NCBI GenBank assembly: GCA_946404495.1
Contig: CAMJDT010000012.1
Location: 1-47,051, forward strand
Direction: 5' to 3'
Origin: an uncultured Bacteroidales bacterium
GTDB taxonomy: Bacteria > Bacteroidota > Bacteroidia > Bacteroidales > Paludibacteraceae
DNA length: 47,051 bases
The notes under the pieces were generated by a model. The model searched no databases. It was not told the origin of the DNA and saw only the letters and a list, made by a program, of their open reading frames with translations. A program made the translations under genes and the position numbers. This document shows positions 16,190 to 25,160 of this stretch, one piece after another; within the stretch, counting starts at the first letter, position 1; every line of letters begins with the position of its first letter.

Positions 16190-17288
16190 TCTATATATTG
16201 CGGCAATGCTCCTAAGCGTGCTCCCGATAGGGGCACGCGAATGGCAATCGGTAGAGGTTCATGAGGATAGTACGGTCAGTTTCTGCTACTGCGGAGATGC
16301 TAAACGGGTGTATGTACAGAGCGATTTGTTTTATGCTAACCAGGATAGCACGCGTTATACCGATCGCACACGGCATATCAAGATGAAAAAGCAGAGTGAT
16401 GGTTGTTTTCATGTGACCACCAGAGCCGTGCAACCGGAGACCTACACCTATTGTTTTCGCGTGAACGGGAAACTCGTACCCGATTCACTCAACCCTGACA
16501 CGGCATGGCAGATGATGCATCAATGGAACGTGGTGACAATTGGCGGTTCTGAACAATCGGATAGGTATCAACAACCCCTACAACAAGGCTCGTTACAACA
16601 AAAATGTTGGTATAGCAGTAACGAAAAACTCTGTCGTCGCGTACACATCTATACGCCGGCCGGATATGAAGGAGGTAAGACGTACCCTGTACTCTATCTA
16701 ATTCATGGTATCAACGGCTACGAAGGTTCCTGGAGCGAAAGGGGAAGAGCGATTCAGATATTGGAGAACTTGGTTGCAGAAGGCAAATGCGAACCGATGA
16801 TACTCGTAATGCCAGATGTGAATGTAGCAGTGCACGAAGACCGGCCGAGTCATTATACCCTTTGGAAAAACATCTGTAACTATGGTCGTCTGTGTCATGC
16901 TCACGATATCGAAAGAGCACTGGTTGAATTGATTCAAATGGTGGATACCACCTATCTCGTATCCGATAAACGTTATGTCGTCGGTCTCTCTGATGGTGCA
17001 CGAATAGCAGCCAATACTGCAAATTTATTGCCGGATTATTTCTCGGCAGTGGGTCTATTCTCGCCTGTCGTGCATAAAGAGCAATTACCAAAAGATAGTG
17101 AGATGTATTATGTCTATACAGGAAAGAAAGATTTTTTTCATGGTAATGCAAAACGTTTTAAACGGCGCTTGGAAAAGGCGAAAGTTCCGCATAAATACAC
17201 TGAGACCATCGGTGGGCACACTTGGCGCAACTGGCGACTGTATCTCTCAGAGTTTCTAAATACGATTTCAACGAAAGATTCTCTATAG
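16173..17288 (+). CDS. Exported esterase (CE1/feruloyl-esterase-like alpha/beta hydrolase)
   Basis: 371 residues. A signal peptide (ILYIAAMLLSVLPIGA) is followed by an immunoglobulin-like region (about 25-125), as in Bacteroidetes CE1 esterases. The hydrolase domain has RRVHIYTPAGYEGGKTYPVLYLIHG, the nucleophile elbow GLSDG with Ser273, an Asp candidate in YTGKKDFF and the His in GGHTWRNWRLYL. The elbow has Asp-Gly instead of the common Met-Gly, but GxSxG is intact. It probably removes acyl or feruloyl groups from plant polysaccharide outside the inner membrane. It is cotranscribed with the PCMD gene. The last 6 bases overlap the convergent DUF4421 gene. Confidence 0.85.
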   Translation: MKGERILYIAAMLLSVLPIGAREWQSVEVHEDSTVSFCYCGDAKRVYVQSDLFYANQDSTRYTDRTRHIKMKKQSDGCFHVTTRAVQPETYTYCFRVNGKLVPDSLNPDTAWQMMHQWNVVTIGGSEQSDRYQQPLQQGSLQQKCWYSSNEKLCRRVHIYTPAGYEGGKTYPVLYLIHGINGYEGSWSERGRAIQILENLVAEGKCEPMILVMPDVNVAVHEDRPSHYTLWKNICNYGRLCHAHDIERALVELIQMVDTTYLVSDKRYVVGLSDGARIAANTANLLPDYFSAVGLFSPVVHKEQLPKDSEMYYVYTGKKDFFHGNAKRFKRRLEKAKVPHKYTETIGGHTWRNWRLYLSEFLNTISTKDSL

Positions 17289-18455
17289 GAAGCGGATACC
17301 GAGGTAGAGGACTGCATTCCAGTCCCAGGCATTGAGGCGCATCTTGATCTCGGGATTGTAGTCGAGTTGGATTTGGCTGTCGGTCTTAAAGACGTTATCC
17401 TTACTCAGGAATCGTGTATTGGTACCTGTAGCATTCACGGAGAGATAGAACAAGTCGCTGATGTTCCATACAAAGGCTGCCTTAATCTGCCCGGTCAGAT
17501 AGACCGGATATTCGGGATTGATTTTCTGGCTGAAGATAAAGTTGTAATTTGGGGTGGATAAGAAGAGGCGGCTGTCGCCGGTAATAATCATCTTATTGAG
17601 AAAGGCAATCATCGGTCCGCCGGAGATGTGGAGCAAGATCTTACCGCGATTGGGCGTATAGTTGTAGCCGTAGCCTATTCCGGCAGATGCCTGATATAGT
17701 TCCAACTCCCGCAAGCCTCCGGACCGAGAGCAGATGTCCTCGTTGACTACACTGATATCCCAATAGGAATACGAGGCATAGATGAGTATTGACCCGGCCG
17801 AATGACGCTGAATGAATGACTGTTTGACGGCAGCCGGCATGGAGAAGCGGCGTCTATTGAGCGCGAACCAGCCTGATAGCGATATGGTGTTGACATTCAT
17901 ATCGCCGGGTTGTAAGTCCAAACGTCCATCGATGGCTGAGGCATCAAAATAGCCGTGCGCGTACGCAGTCTTGCGTTGATTGAACTCCAGTCCGAAGGCA
18001 CTCTGGTTGAGGCTTATCTTGAAGTTATTGTAGCCCTTAAAGAGGTTCCATTGGTAACCGATACTAAGATTGCGGTAGCCCACTTGGAAACCCATCTTGG
18101 GAGTGAAGTTGGAGTGCATATAGATGTTCAGGTTTTCGTAGTACGGAACCCCTGTACACTCTATCGAGGTGAAGACATTACCGACATCGCTGCTGTAGGC
18201 CAGTTTGAAACGATGCTTGGGCAAGGCAACGTAGTTGGTATCCAGTCCGCGCATAAACCAGTCGTCGGCAAATTCGGCCGCGTTCTTGAAGAACATCTTG
18301 GCCTTGTAGTTTCGCAGTTCCTTCTTCGACATCGTATCCGCGGCCAGCGAATCGACGGTGACCCAGTTCAGCCTCTTCTTATGCTCCTTCGCGGAAACGC
18401 ACAGCAGAGGACACAGTCCCAGCAGCAGAAGCACTATGAGGCGTTTACCACTCAT
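17283..18455 (-). CDS. DUF4421 family outer-membrane-type protein
   Basis: 390 residues. A signal peptide (MSGKRLIVLLLLGLCPLLCVSA) precedes a mature part of alternating hydrophobic and polar strands rich in Tyr, Phe and Gly, ending in LYLGIRFL, a C-terminal aromatic strand typical of outer-membrane barrels. FADDWFMRGLDTNYVALPKHRF and GYRNLSIGYQWNLF match the DUF4421 family of Bacteroidetes. Function unknown. It follows the PorG-like gene with a 21-base gap of exactly three heptads, so the two are probably cotranscribed. Confidence 0.8.
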   Translation of the reverse strand: MSGKRLIVLLLLGLCPLLCVSAKEHKKRLNWVTVDSLAADTMSKKELRNYKAKMFFKNAAEFADDWFMRGLDTNYVALPKHRFKLAYSSDVGNVFTSIECTGVPYYENLNIYMHSNFTPKMGFQVGYRNLSIGYQWNLFKGYNNFKISLNQSAFGLEFNQRKTAYAHGYFDASAIDGRLDLQPGDMNVNTISLSGWFALNRRRFSMPAAVKQSFIQRHSAGSILIYASYSYWDISVVNEDICSRSGGLRELELYQASAGIGYGYNYTPNRGKILLHISGGPMIAFLNKMIITGDSRLFLSTPNYNFIFSQKINPEYPVYLTGQIKAAFVWNISDLFYLSVNATGTNTRFLSKDNVFKTDSQIQLDYNPEIKMRLNAWDWNAVLYLGIRFL

Positions 18456-18456
18456 T

Positions 18457-18477
18457 GGGAGACGTGAGACGTGAAAT
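18457..18477 (-). repeat. Heptad tract 4, three units
   Basis: Plus-strand units GGGAGAC, GTGAGAC, GTGAAAT fill the 21-base gap between the DUF4421 and PorG-like genes and touch the latter's stop codon. Short, so less certain than the others. Confidence 0.55.
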
Positions 18478-19340
18478 TAGTGGAAGTTACAGGTGATGCA
18501 CTTCTTCTGCCAGGTGTAACTAACGGTGATACCGAGGCTGAACCAACCGTCTGCCATCTTGTTGACATAGGATGAAGGCGGAAGACCCATCGTTAGTTCG
18601 GTGCCATCGGAGAGCACGTGCTTGTGGGGGAAGCCGTCCAGGCTCCAGCCGTCCTTATCGCACAAGCCTTGCGTCCAGCCTAAGTGGACATTGATATACC
18701 AGTTATCGCTCATTCGGAAGGCATAACCGACCTCGAGCGGAATCATCGGTAGGAAGCACTCCTGTTTGCCATGGTAGATTTTCCAGAAGGTGTAATCGAG
18801 ATTGCTGTAGTTGAAGAGAAAACCCGCATAGAGGTAGAAGCCGGTATTATGCACGGGATAGATCTCTACGCCCACCGATCCATTCACGACCCAGGAATGG
18901 AAGTTGCGATAGGAGAGAGGAGTATTGGTCGTAGCCATTTTGTCGGCATACTTGGTGTTATCACCGTTGATGACACCACCCGCAATCGTATAACGCATAT
19001 GGGTGAAGTTGCCGACACGGTGCGTGACGCTGAACTTACCGAGTCCGCAGAGGTTGTCGGCAATCGGTCCGTTGAACATCGCGAAACCACGGTTCTCCAC
19101 GTCGCCGTAATAGTAGAGCCCGTCGAGGGTGAAGGCGGTCGTGAAGTCCCAATCGTAGTAGTTACGGTAGATATTACGGGTTGCCCTGTGCGCACGATAT
19201 TTGCGATACGACGAGCGATACGCAATACGCTTACCGTACAAGCCGTTAGCAGCCTCAACGGCCTGAGGCAGGAATATTCCAATAAAAACAGACAATACCA
19301 GTCCTAATAATAGCCTTTTGTTATTCTTCACGTGTTTCAT
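18477..19340 (-). CDS. Outer-membrane beta-barrel protein, PorG/DUF6089-like
   Basis: 287 residues. The N-terminus MKHVKNNKRLLLGLVLSVFIGIFLP is a signal peptide. A basic, Tyr/Arg-rich stretch (YRSSYRKYRAHRATRNIYRN) follows, then barrel-like strands: FTLDGLYYYGDVENRGF, YTIAGGVINGD, NGSVGVEIYPV and FYLYAGFLFNYSN. The order recalls DUF6089/PorG proteins of the type IX secretion system, but I cannot confirm it without a profile search. It ends in KKCITCNFH rather than a terminal Phe. A hairpin at 19357-19390 separates it from the CoA-transferase gene upstream. Confidence 0.65.
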   Translation of the reverse strand: MKHVKNNKRLLLGLVLSVFIGIFLPQAVEAANGLYGKRIAYRSSYRKYRAHRATRNIYRNYYDWDFTTAFTLDGLYYYGDVENRGFAMFNGPIADNLCGLGKFSVTHRVGNFTHMRYTIAGGVINGDNTKYADKMATTNTPLSYRNFHSWVVNGSVGVEIYPVHNTGFYLYAGFLFNYSNLDYTFWKIYHGKQECFLPMIPLEVGYAFRMSDNWYINVHLGWTQGLCDKDGWSLDGFPHKHVLSDGTELTMGLPPSSYVNKMADGWFSLGITVSYTWQKKCITCNFH

Positions 19341-19356
19341 TGGGTCGTCGGCTATA

Positions 19357-19390
19357 CCGGGGACACGACTCTTAGCAGCCGTGTCTCCGG
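19357..19390 (-). terminator. Hairpin after the CoA-transferase gene
   Basis: CCGGGGACACG (19357-19367) pairs with CGTGTCTCCGG (19380-19390), 11 bp with one G-U pair. No T-run follows, so it may only attenuate or protect the upstream message. Confidence 0.5.
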
Positions 19391-19405
19391 TTTATAAACA
19401 AATGG

Positions 19406-20902
19406 TTAGCGGAGATAATTCTCCCAGCGTGTCGTACGCATATCGCCGGTCTTGGCGAACTCTTGATGCATAGCCAATGCAAGCGCCAAGTTATGCGGCG
19501 TGTGCGATTTCTTGGCCAGCGAAAGGTATTCGTTGAGCAGCGGACGATAGGTAGGATCCACACATTTATCGATGATCTCGTGCGCGCGTTGGATCGGGCT
19601 CTTGCCGCGCAAATCAGCGATGCCATGCTCGGTGATGATGATCTTGACGCTATGCTCCGAGTGATCCATATGGCTTACCATAGGAACGAACGACGAGATC
19701 GCGCCACCCTTAGCCGTAGAGGGTGTCGTGTAGATGGAGCAGTAGGCGTTGCGGGTGAAGTCACCCGAACCGCCGATACCGTTCATCATCTTGGTACCCA
19801 ATACGTGCGTCGAGTTGATGTTACCGAAGATGTCGGCCTCGAGGGCAGTGTTGATGGTAATAAGACCCAGGCGGCGTGCTACCTCGGGATTGTTGCTGAT
19901 CTCTTGCGGACGCAGCACAATCTTATCGCGGAAGAAGTCGATGTGGTCGATGATGTCCTGCAGTTTGTCGCTACCTACGGTAAGGGAGCAACCGCTGGCG
20001 AACTTCACGCGACCCTCTTTCATCAGACCGATGACGGAGTCCTGAATGACCTCGGTGTACATCTCAAAGGCGGGGATGTCTTTGTTCTCACCCAGTGCAC
20101 CCAATACGGCGTTGGCGATGTTACCTACGCCCGATTGGATCGGCAGGAACGACTTGGGCAGACGACCCTCGCGCATCTCGTTCTCGAGGAAGAGGGCTAC
20201 GTTGTTACCAATCTTCTGCGTCGTCTCGTCCAGTTCGGCAAACTTAGCTACCTCGTTGGGGCGGTTGGTGTGCACGACGGCGACGATCTTCTTGGGATCC
20301 ACCTTGATGCAGTCGCTACCGATACGGTCGCTGACGTGATAGACGGGAATCTCGCGACGAACGGGAGGATCGGCGGGTTCGTAGATATCGTGCATACCGC
20401 GCATAATAGGCGGCATAGCAGCGTTGAGTTCCACGATGACGCGGTCGGCCAGTCGGCAGATCGTAGGCGCTATACCTACACCTGCTGTCGGAACGATCTC
20501 ACCGTTCTCCGTTACCTCGCAGGCCTCGATGATAGCCACATCGGGCTTGGGCAGGAAGCCGTAGCGCAGGTCTTGTGCCAACTCGCTCAGGTGCATGTCG
20601 TAGTAATGTGCATCCTGGTTGTTGAGTTCGGTACGCAGATCCTTGTTGCTCTGATAGGGCGTACGGAAGGAGATAGCGTGTGCACGGGCTAACTCACCGT
20701 CGCAGCTGTCACCCGTGCTGGCACCTGTGTAAATACCGATCTTAAACTCTTTGCCCTCGGCATGCATGGCGGCTGCCATATGAGCGATTGCCGTGGGAAC
20801 GTCCTTCGGAGCGCCGGCGGGAGTAAAACCTCCCATGCCGACTACATCTCCGTTGTGGACAAACTTAGCAGCCTCTTCGGCTGACATAAATGGTAAAGCC
20901 AT
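19406..20902 (-). CDS. Acetyl-CoA hydrolase/transferase (succinate CoA-transferase type)
   Basis: 498 residues, the usual length. The opening MALPFMSAEEAAKFVHNGDVVGMGGFTPAG and the GASTGDSCDGELARA loop are typical of the Cat1/AarC group. The catalytic glutamate is in YTEVIQD (Glu284), and the glycine-rich GSGDFTRNAY and ITEHGIADLRGKSP form the CoA site. These enzymes move CoA between acetate, propionate or succinate, an energy-saving step in Bacteroidales fermentation. The gene precedes two outer-membrane genes and follows the aldolase gene after a gap filled by a heptad tract. Confidence 0.93.
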   Translation of the reverse strand: MALPFMSAEEAAKFVHNGDVVGMGGFTPAGAPKDVPTAIAHMAAAMHAEGKEFKIGIYTGASTGDSCDGELARAHAISFRTPYQSNKDLRTELNNQDAHYYDMHLSELAQDLRYGFLPKPDVAIIEACEVTENGEIVPTAGVGIAPTICRLADRVIVELNAAMPPIMRGMHDIYEPADPPVRREIPVYHVSDRIGSDCIKVDPKKIVAVVHTNRPNEVAKFAELDETTQKIGNNVALFLENEMREGRLPKSFLPIQSGVGNIANAVLGALGENKDIPAFEMYTEVIQDSVIGLMKEGRVKFASGCSLTVGSDKLQDIIDHIDFFRDKIVLRPQEISNNPEVARRLGLITINTALEADIFGNINSTHVLGTKMMNGIGGSGDFTRNAYCSIYTTPSTAKGGAISSFVPMVSHMDHSEHSVKIIITEHGIADLRGKSPIQRAHEIIDKCVDPTYRPLLNEYLSLAKKSHTPHNLALALAMHQEFAKTGDMRTTRWENYLR

Positions 20903-20904
20903 AG

Positions 20905-20939
20905 ACTATAACCTTTATCCTTTCATCTATAACCTTTAC
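20905..20939 (-). repeat. Heptad tract 5, between fba and the CoA-transferase
   Basis: Plus-strand units ACTATAA, CCTTTAT, CCTTTCA, TCTATAA, CCTTTAC. The tract fills the 33-base gap and includes the TAA stop of the aldolase gene. In the gene direction the units read like AAAGGTT and ATAGATG. Confidence 0.75.
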
Positions 20940-21937
20940 TCTGCTTTTCCGTTGGAACCGAGCACGTTGATGATTTTGTGCTTGTAGAGTTCCTCCATCA
21001 GGTCGCGTGCAGGACCGCAGTATTTGCGCGGGTCGAACTCACCGGGTTTCTCGGCGAAGACCTTACGAACAGCAGCGGTGAAGGCCAGACGGCTGTCGGA
21101 GTCGATATTGATCTTGCATACAGCGCTGGCAGCTGCCTTACGGAGTTGCTCCTCGGGGATACCTACTGCGTCGGGCAGTTTGCCGCCGTATTTATTGATC
21201 ATATCCACGTACTCTTGGGGAACGGACGACGAGCCGTGCAGTACGATGGGGAATCCGGGCAGTTGCTCCATGATAGCGTCCAGTACATCGAATGCCAAGG
21301 GGGGCGGAACGAGACGGCCGGTCTTCGGATCGCGGGTGCACTGTTCGGGCGTGAACTTGTAGGCGCCGTGCGACGTACCAATCGAGATAGCCAAACTATC
21401 GCAACCGGTGCGGGTAGCGAAATCAACCACCTCTTCGGGCTTCGTATAATGGCTTACAGCCGACGATACCTCGTCCTCAACACCTGCCAATACACCCAAC
21501 TCAGCCTCAACAGTTACATCGTATTGATGAGCGTACTCAACGACCTTCTTGGTCAGCGCAATATTCTCCTCATAGGGCAGCGACGATGCATCGATCATCA
21601 CGCTCGAGAAACCGAAATCAACGCAGCTCTTGCACAGTTCGAAGCTGTCACCGTGGTCGAGGTGCAAGCAGATCTGAGGATGCTCCCAACCCAGTTCCTT
21701 AGCGTACTCTACAGCGCCTTGTGCCATATAACGCAGCAGCGTTTGGTTTGCATAGTTGCGGGCACCCTTGCTCACTTGCAGAATAACGGGACTCTTGGTC
21801 TCAGCAGCAGCCTTGATGATGGCTTGCAGTTGCTCCATGTTGTTGAAGTTGAAGGCGGGAATAGCATAGCCGCCCTTAATTGCCTTGGCGAACATCTCAC
21901 GGGTATTCACCAAACCCAGTTCCTTGAATGATACCAT
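20936..21937 (-). CDS. fba: Class II fructose-bisphosphate aldolase
   Basis: 333 residues. AIPAFNFNNMEQLQAI, LHLDHGDSFELCKSCVDFGFSSVMIDAS (zinc His in LDHGD), LAISIGTSHGAYKF and IVLHGSSSVP mark a class II, metal-dependent aldolase. It cleaves fructose 1,6-bisphosphate to DHAP and glyceraldehyde 3-phosphate in glycolysis and forms it in gluconeogenesis. It is encoded 34 bases after the OPT transporter and just before the CoA-transferase, which suggests one long message. The stop codon is part of heptad tract 5. Confidence 0.95.
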   Translation of the reverse strand: MVSFKELGLVNTREMFAKAIKGGYAIPAFNFNNMEQLQAIIKAAAETKSPVILQVSKGARNYANQTLLRYMAQGAVEYAKELGWEHPQICLHLDHGDSFELCKSCVDFGFSSVMIDASSLPYEENIALTKKVVEYAHQYDVTVEAELGVLAGVEDEVSSAVSHYTKPEEVVDFATRTGCDSLAISIGTSHGAYKFTPEQCTRDPKTGRLVPPPLAFDVLDAIMEQLPGFPIVLHGSSSVPQEYVDMINKYGGKLPDAVGIPEEQLRKAAASAVCKINIDSDSRLAFTAAVRKVFAEKPGEFDPRKYCGPARDLMEELYKHKIINVLGSNGKAE

Positions 21938-21971
21938 AAAACTTATTGATTTAATTTATTTGTTAGTATTG

Positions 21972-23969
21972 TTATATTTTCACTTTCTTTGAGGCGATGA
22001 CGAAGTACGTGATAAGTAAGGCGTACATCGCGATACCCAGTACCTGTGCACCGGTGGTACCGGCCCACTCATTGAGCCACCAGTCGGCGCCGCAGAACTT
22101 AATCACGGCGCTTACTACACCCATCAATGCTCCGCCGGCGATGAATCCGCTGGCTACGAGCGTACCTTTCTCATTGCGCTTCTGCGCTAACTCTTCGGCA
22201 CGTTCGCCGTCTTTGTCGTTCTTACGGCTGACGAAATACGAGATCGCACCGCCTACGAGTAGCGGCGTATTGAGGTGCAAGGGGATAAACATACCCAAGG
22301 CAAACGGCAGTACGGGTACACCTGTGAAGTTCAGTATCAGTGCCAGCACGGCTCCGGCGAAGTAGAGCATCCAGGGAGCGCCCTGACCCGACATCAGCGG
22401 TTCGATCACCGCTGCCATCGCGTTGGCCTGCGGAGCCACGAGGGCATTGTCGCCCGTAAAGCCGTAGGTCTTGTTGAGAATGATCATCACGCCGCCTACC
22501 GTAGCCGCACTTACGAGCGTGCCGAGGAATTTCCAGGTCTCCTGTTTCTTGGGCGTCGTGCCGAGCCAGTATCCGATCTTCAGATCCGTGATGAATCCGC
22601 CGGCCATACTCAGTGCCGTGCAGACCACGCCGCCAATCACCATCGCAGCAACCATGCCGCTGGAACCTTTCATGCCGACGGCTACAAACACCACCGAGGC
22701 GATGATCAGCGTCATCAGCGTCATACCGCTCACGGGGTTACTGCCCACGATAGCGATTGCATTGGCCGCAACGGTGGTAAAGAGGAAGGCAATCACGGTC
22801 ACTACGACCCACGCTACCAAGGCCTGCACAAAGTTATGCAGCACTCCGGCCCAGAAGAAGGCCAAGACGATGACCAGCGCCGCTATCACGGCGATTGCGA
22901 GGAACTTCATGCTCAGGTCGCGCTCCGTGCGCAGAGCCGCTTCAGCCACCTGTTTGCCTTTGCCGCCGAACTCTTTCTTGACCAATCCGAAGGCTCCGGC
23001 AATCACGCCCCAGTTCTTGATGATACCCAATAGACCCGCCATCGCGATCGCTCCGATACCGATATTACGTCCGTAGCCGGCGTACAGGGCTTGGGGATCC
23101 ATATCTCCCATACCCGTTGCGCCCAATACAGGCAGGATCACCCACCAGGTAAAGAACGAACCGCAGCAGATGATGGCAGCATATTTCAATCCGATGATAT
23201 AGCCTAAGCCCAGCACCGCCGCCGAGGTATTGATGGCAAAGACGGTCTTGGCTTTCATGGCCACCGCCTCGCCCCAAGCCGTCATGCGTGTGCTGAGGCT
23301 ATCGGTCCAGAGACCAAAGGTCGATACGATAAAGTCATATAATCCGCCTATGCCGGCTGCCAGGATAAGAGGCTTCGCCTGATTACCGCCTTGCTCGCCG
23401 GATATCAAGACCTGCGTCGTAGCCGTAGCTTCGGGGAAGGGGTATTCGCCGTGCTTCTCCTGCACAAAGAACTTACGGAACGGAATCAGGAACAAGATGC
23501 CCAGACATCCGCCCAAGAGGCTGGAGAGGAAGACCTGCATGAAACTGACCGTGATATCGGGATATTTGGCTTGCAGGATATAGAGCGCCGGCAAGGTGAA
23601 GATAGCACCTGCTACAATCACGCCGCTGGAGGCACCGATGGATTGGATAATCACATTCTCGCCCAAGGCATTCTTCCTTCTGAGCGCGCCAGACAGGCCT
23701 ACCGCAATAATCGCAATCGGAATAGCCGCTTCAAACACCTGCCCTACTTTCAGACCCAGATAGGCCGCAGCAGCGGAGAAAATAATCGCCATTACTACAC
23801 CTAACGACACGCTGTAAGGCGTCACTTCGGGGTACTCCTGACCCGCTTTCATGATCGGTTCGTATCGTTCACCGGGACGCAGCGGACGACCCGCATTCTC
23901 CGGCAAATGAACCTGCTCGGCAGGTTGACTAAGTTCCGCATTCGATGGATTTTTCATATCGCTTTTCAT
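21972..23969 (-). CDS. OPT-family oligopeptide transporter
   Basis: 665 residues with about 14-16 membrane segments. The cytoplasmic N-terminus is followed by EYPEVTPYSVSLGVVMAIIFSAAAAYLGLKVG, the first conserved helix of bacterial OPT proteins. EYPFPEATATTQVLISGEQGG and VTVIAFLFTTVAANAIAIVGSNPVSGMT are further family motifs. It imports peptides, or possibly metal chelates, with protons. ATG 23969 is used; an in-frame ATG at 23957 is an alternative. It is the first gene of the unit, with its promoter at 23990-24021. Confidence 0.92.
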   Translation of the reverse strand: MKSDMKNPSNAELSQPAEQVHLPENAGRPLRPGERYEPIMKAGQEYPEVTPYSVSLGVVMAIIFSAAAAYLGLKVGQVFEAAIPIAIIAVGLSGALRRKNALGENVIIQSIGASSGVIVAGAIFTLPALYILQAKYPDITVSFMQVFLSSLLGGCLGILFLIPFRKFFVQEKHGEYPFPEATATTQVLISGEQGGNQAKPLILAAGIGGLYDFIVSTFGLWTDSLSTRMTAWGEAVAMKAKTVFAINTSAAVLGLGYIIGLKYAAIICCGSFFTWWVILPVLGATGMGDMDPQALYAGYGRNIGIGAIAMAGLLGIIKNWGVIAGAFGLVKKEFGGKGKQVAEAALRTERDLSMKFLAIAVIAALVIVLAFFWAGVLHNFVQALVAWVVVTVIAFLFTTVAANAIAIVGSNPVSGMTLMTLIIASVVFVAVGMKGSSGMVAAMVIGGVVCTALSMAGGFITDLKIGYWLGTTPKKQETWKFLGTLVSAATVGGVMIILNKTYGFTGDNALVAPQANAMAAVIEPLMSGQGAPWMLYFAGAVLALILNFTGVPVLPFALGMFIPLHLNTPLLVGGAISYFVSRKNDKDGERAEELAQKRNEKGTLVASGFIAGGALMGVVSAVIKFCGADWWLNEWAGTTGAQVLGIAMYALLITYFVIASKKVKI

Positions 23970-23989
23970 GCATTTTCCGTTTCAGCCTG

Positions 23990-24021
23990 CAAAGTTACAA
24001 CATTTTTTTGATATATGCAAG
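23990..24021 (-). promoter_or_regulatory. Promoter of the OPT-fba-CoA-transferase unit
   Basis: On the minus strand CTTG at 24021-24018, 20 bases, then TAACTTTG at 23997-23990. Confidence 0.65.
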
Positions 24022-24518
24022 AAAAATCGCAGTTTTTGTAGAAAATTGATGTTTTTAGGTATTACAGAGCGTTGAGAGTCATGGCAGTAAGGTAGGGAAC
24101 AGTCTCGTGATTGGATCGAGATTGACTCGGCAATGGTCTAGGATTTTTCGCTTTTACTCTGCTAATACTCCGCTGATAATCTGCTATTGAACCGTAGTTA
24201 GAGCAACGAGCGTGTAGTAGACGACTATCCGAGAAACAGAGTATAAATTTTGGGAGGTGGCAAAGTGGCAAAGTTGACAAAGTGGTTGAAAATCAACGAG
24301 TTAGAGCGATTTGAACTTTGCCACTTTGCCACTTTGTCATCCGCATTTTCGTTAAAAACGCACCTCCGAGCTCGTTTTGCAGCCAAAAGCATTGAGAATG
24401 ATTCGAGATTGACTCGGGATTTTCTCGAAAACGGTTCGGTAAAGTCGGAGAAAAAAACTACTTTTTTCGGGTGTAGGCAAAAAAAATCGACCCTCTCTGC
24501 ATAAAAAATGCAAAAATA
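24022..24518. other. Non-coding region between the OPT gene and ssrA
   Basis: About 500 bases without a credible gene. It holds two copies of TCGAGATTGACTCGG (near 24115 and 24402), a degenerate CTCTGCTAATA-like repeat near 24170, and the 19-bp inverted repeat at 24257-24332. The A/T-rich part from 24430 on leads into the ssrA promoter. Confidence 0.6.
24257..24332. repeat. Perfect 19-bp inverted repeat
   Basis: Arm 24257-24275 (GTGGCAAAGTGGCAAAGTT) is perfectly complementary to 24314-24332, with a loop of 38 bases. Each arm has an internal GGCAAAGT duplication, and the left arm is followed by a third, imperfect copy. It could be a transcribed hairpin or the trace of a small mobile repeat. 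Confidence 0.75.
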
Positions 24519-24550
24519 TTTGGTTATATCAAAAAAAAGCAGTACTTTTG
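24519..24550 (+). promoter_or_regulatory. ssrA promoter
   Basis: TTTG 24519-24522, 20 bases, TACTTTTG 24543-24550. It implies a leader of about 140 bases before the mature tmRNA. Confidence 0.75.
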
Positions 24551-24587
24551 CAGCCGCTTTCAACCTCTGGTATCAATACATATCCAC

Positions 24588-24696
24588 GGGGTCCCCGAAA
24601 AAATCGTGTAACGAGATTTTTTGGGGAAAAGCGGAGGCACGAGTCGCTATAACGAGCGCGGAGCGTTCGGTCGGTGCGAGCTCGTTGCCGAACGCG
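24588..24696 (+). repeat. Structured dispersed element, copy A (in the ssrA leader)
   Basis: Begins GGGGTCCCC. CCCC (24593-24596) pairs with GGGG (24623-24626) and AAAAAATC (24598-24605) with GATTTTTT (24615-24622), around a loop containing TAACGA. AGCGGAGGCACG, CGAGTCGC pairing with GCGAGCTCG, and a final CGTTGCCGAACGCG follow. It ends exactly at the first base of tmRNA. Copy B is at 46745-46851 and a partial copy C at 43089-43169. Confidence 0.7.
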
Positions 24697-25088
24697 GGGG
24701 ATAATTGGTTTTGACAGCAGGCAGGATGGATTCGTAAGCACGCCGTGCATGGATCAAGCACGTTAACCGGGTCTAAAACAATTAACTGGCAACAACAACT
24801 ATGCTCTCGCTGCCTAAACCGAAGTACAGTAGGTTGGCCTTATTTCCCTACTAGGTAGGGAATCGAGACATCGCTCCAAGCCCGGCTTCGCGGCTCAATG
24901 GGATATAGCGGTGCAGAAATTGCGAAGATAGCCTCAACGGCGCTGCGACGGAGGGGTGAAGATGAAGCAGATAAGCCGTCGGTTGGTGGTTCGGGTCTTG
25001 CTGACGGACGAAAATGAAGGCCGAAATAAGCGTGTAGAAAGCGTATTTGTTCCCTGTTTGGACGCGGGTTCGACTCCCGCTATCTCCA
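24697..25088 (+). ncRNA. ssrA: tmRNA (transfer-messenger RNA)
   Basis: The 5' end GGGGATAATTGGTTTTGACA and the 3' end with GCGGGTTCGACTCCCGC (T arm) and TATCTCC form the alanine-tRNA-like domain; GGGGATA pairs with TATCTCC. The tag frame at 24788-24817 reads GGC, three AAC, TAT GCT CTC GCT GCC, then TAA, giving the tag (A)GNNNYALAA. Relatives usually carry GENNYALAA, so the second residue is changed. The CCA end is not encoded. tmRNA frees stalled ribosomes and marks the product for proteolysis. The transcript starts near 24557 and the long leader must be removed. A strong terminator follows at 25093-25150. Confidence 0.95.
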
Positions 25089-25092
25089 CGTC

Positions 25093-25160
25093 GGAAGGTC
25101 TGAGACTATAAGATGCCGTCTCCAACGGCATAAAGAGTCCCAGACCTTCCTCCTTTTCCC
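25093..25160 (+). terminator. ssrA terminator
   Basis: GGAAGGTCTGAGACT (25093-25107) pairs with AGTCCCAGACCTTCC (25136-25150) with one mismatch. An inner ATGCCGT/ACGGCAT hairpin lies within, and a T-rich TCCTTTT follows. Confidence 0.85.

Noticed and set aside
19463..21931. Long plus-strand frames opposite the CoA-transferase and aldolase genes
   Set aside because: Shadows of strongly conserved enzymes; no motif, no start signal and no promoter.
24062..24563. Short frames in the gap before ssrA
   Set aside because: They cover the inverted repeat and A/T-rich promoter DNA, lack start signals and overlap one another on both strands.
24934..25131. Antisense frame over the 3' part of ssrA
   Set aside because: A typical spurious frame across tmRNA; the RNA structure explains the sequence.
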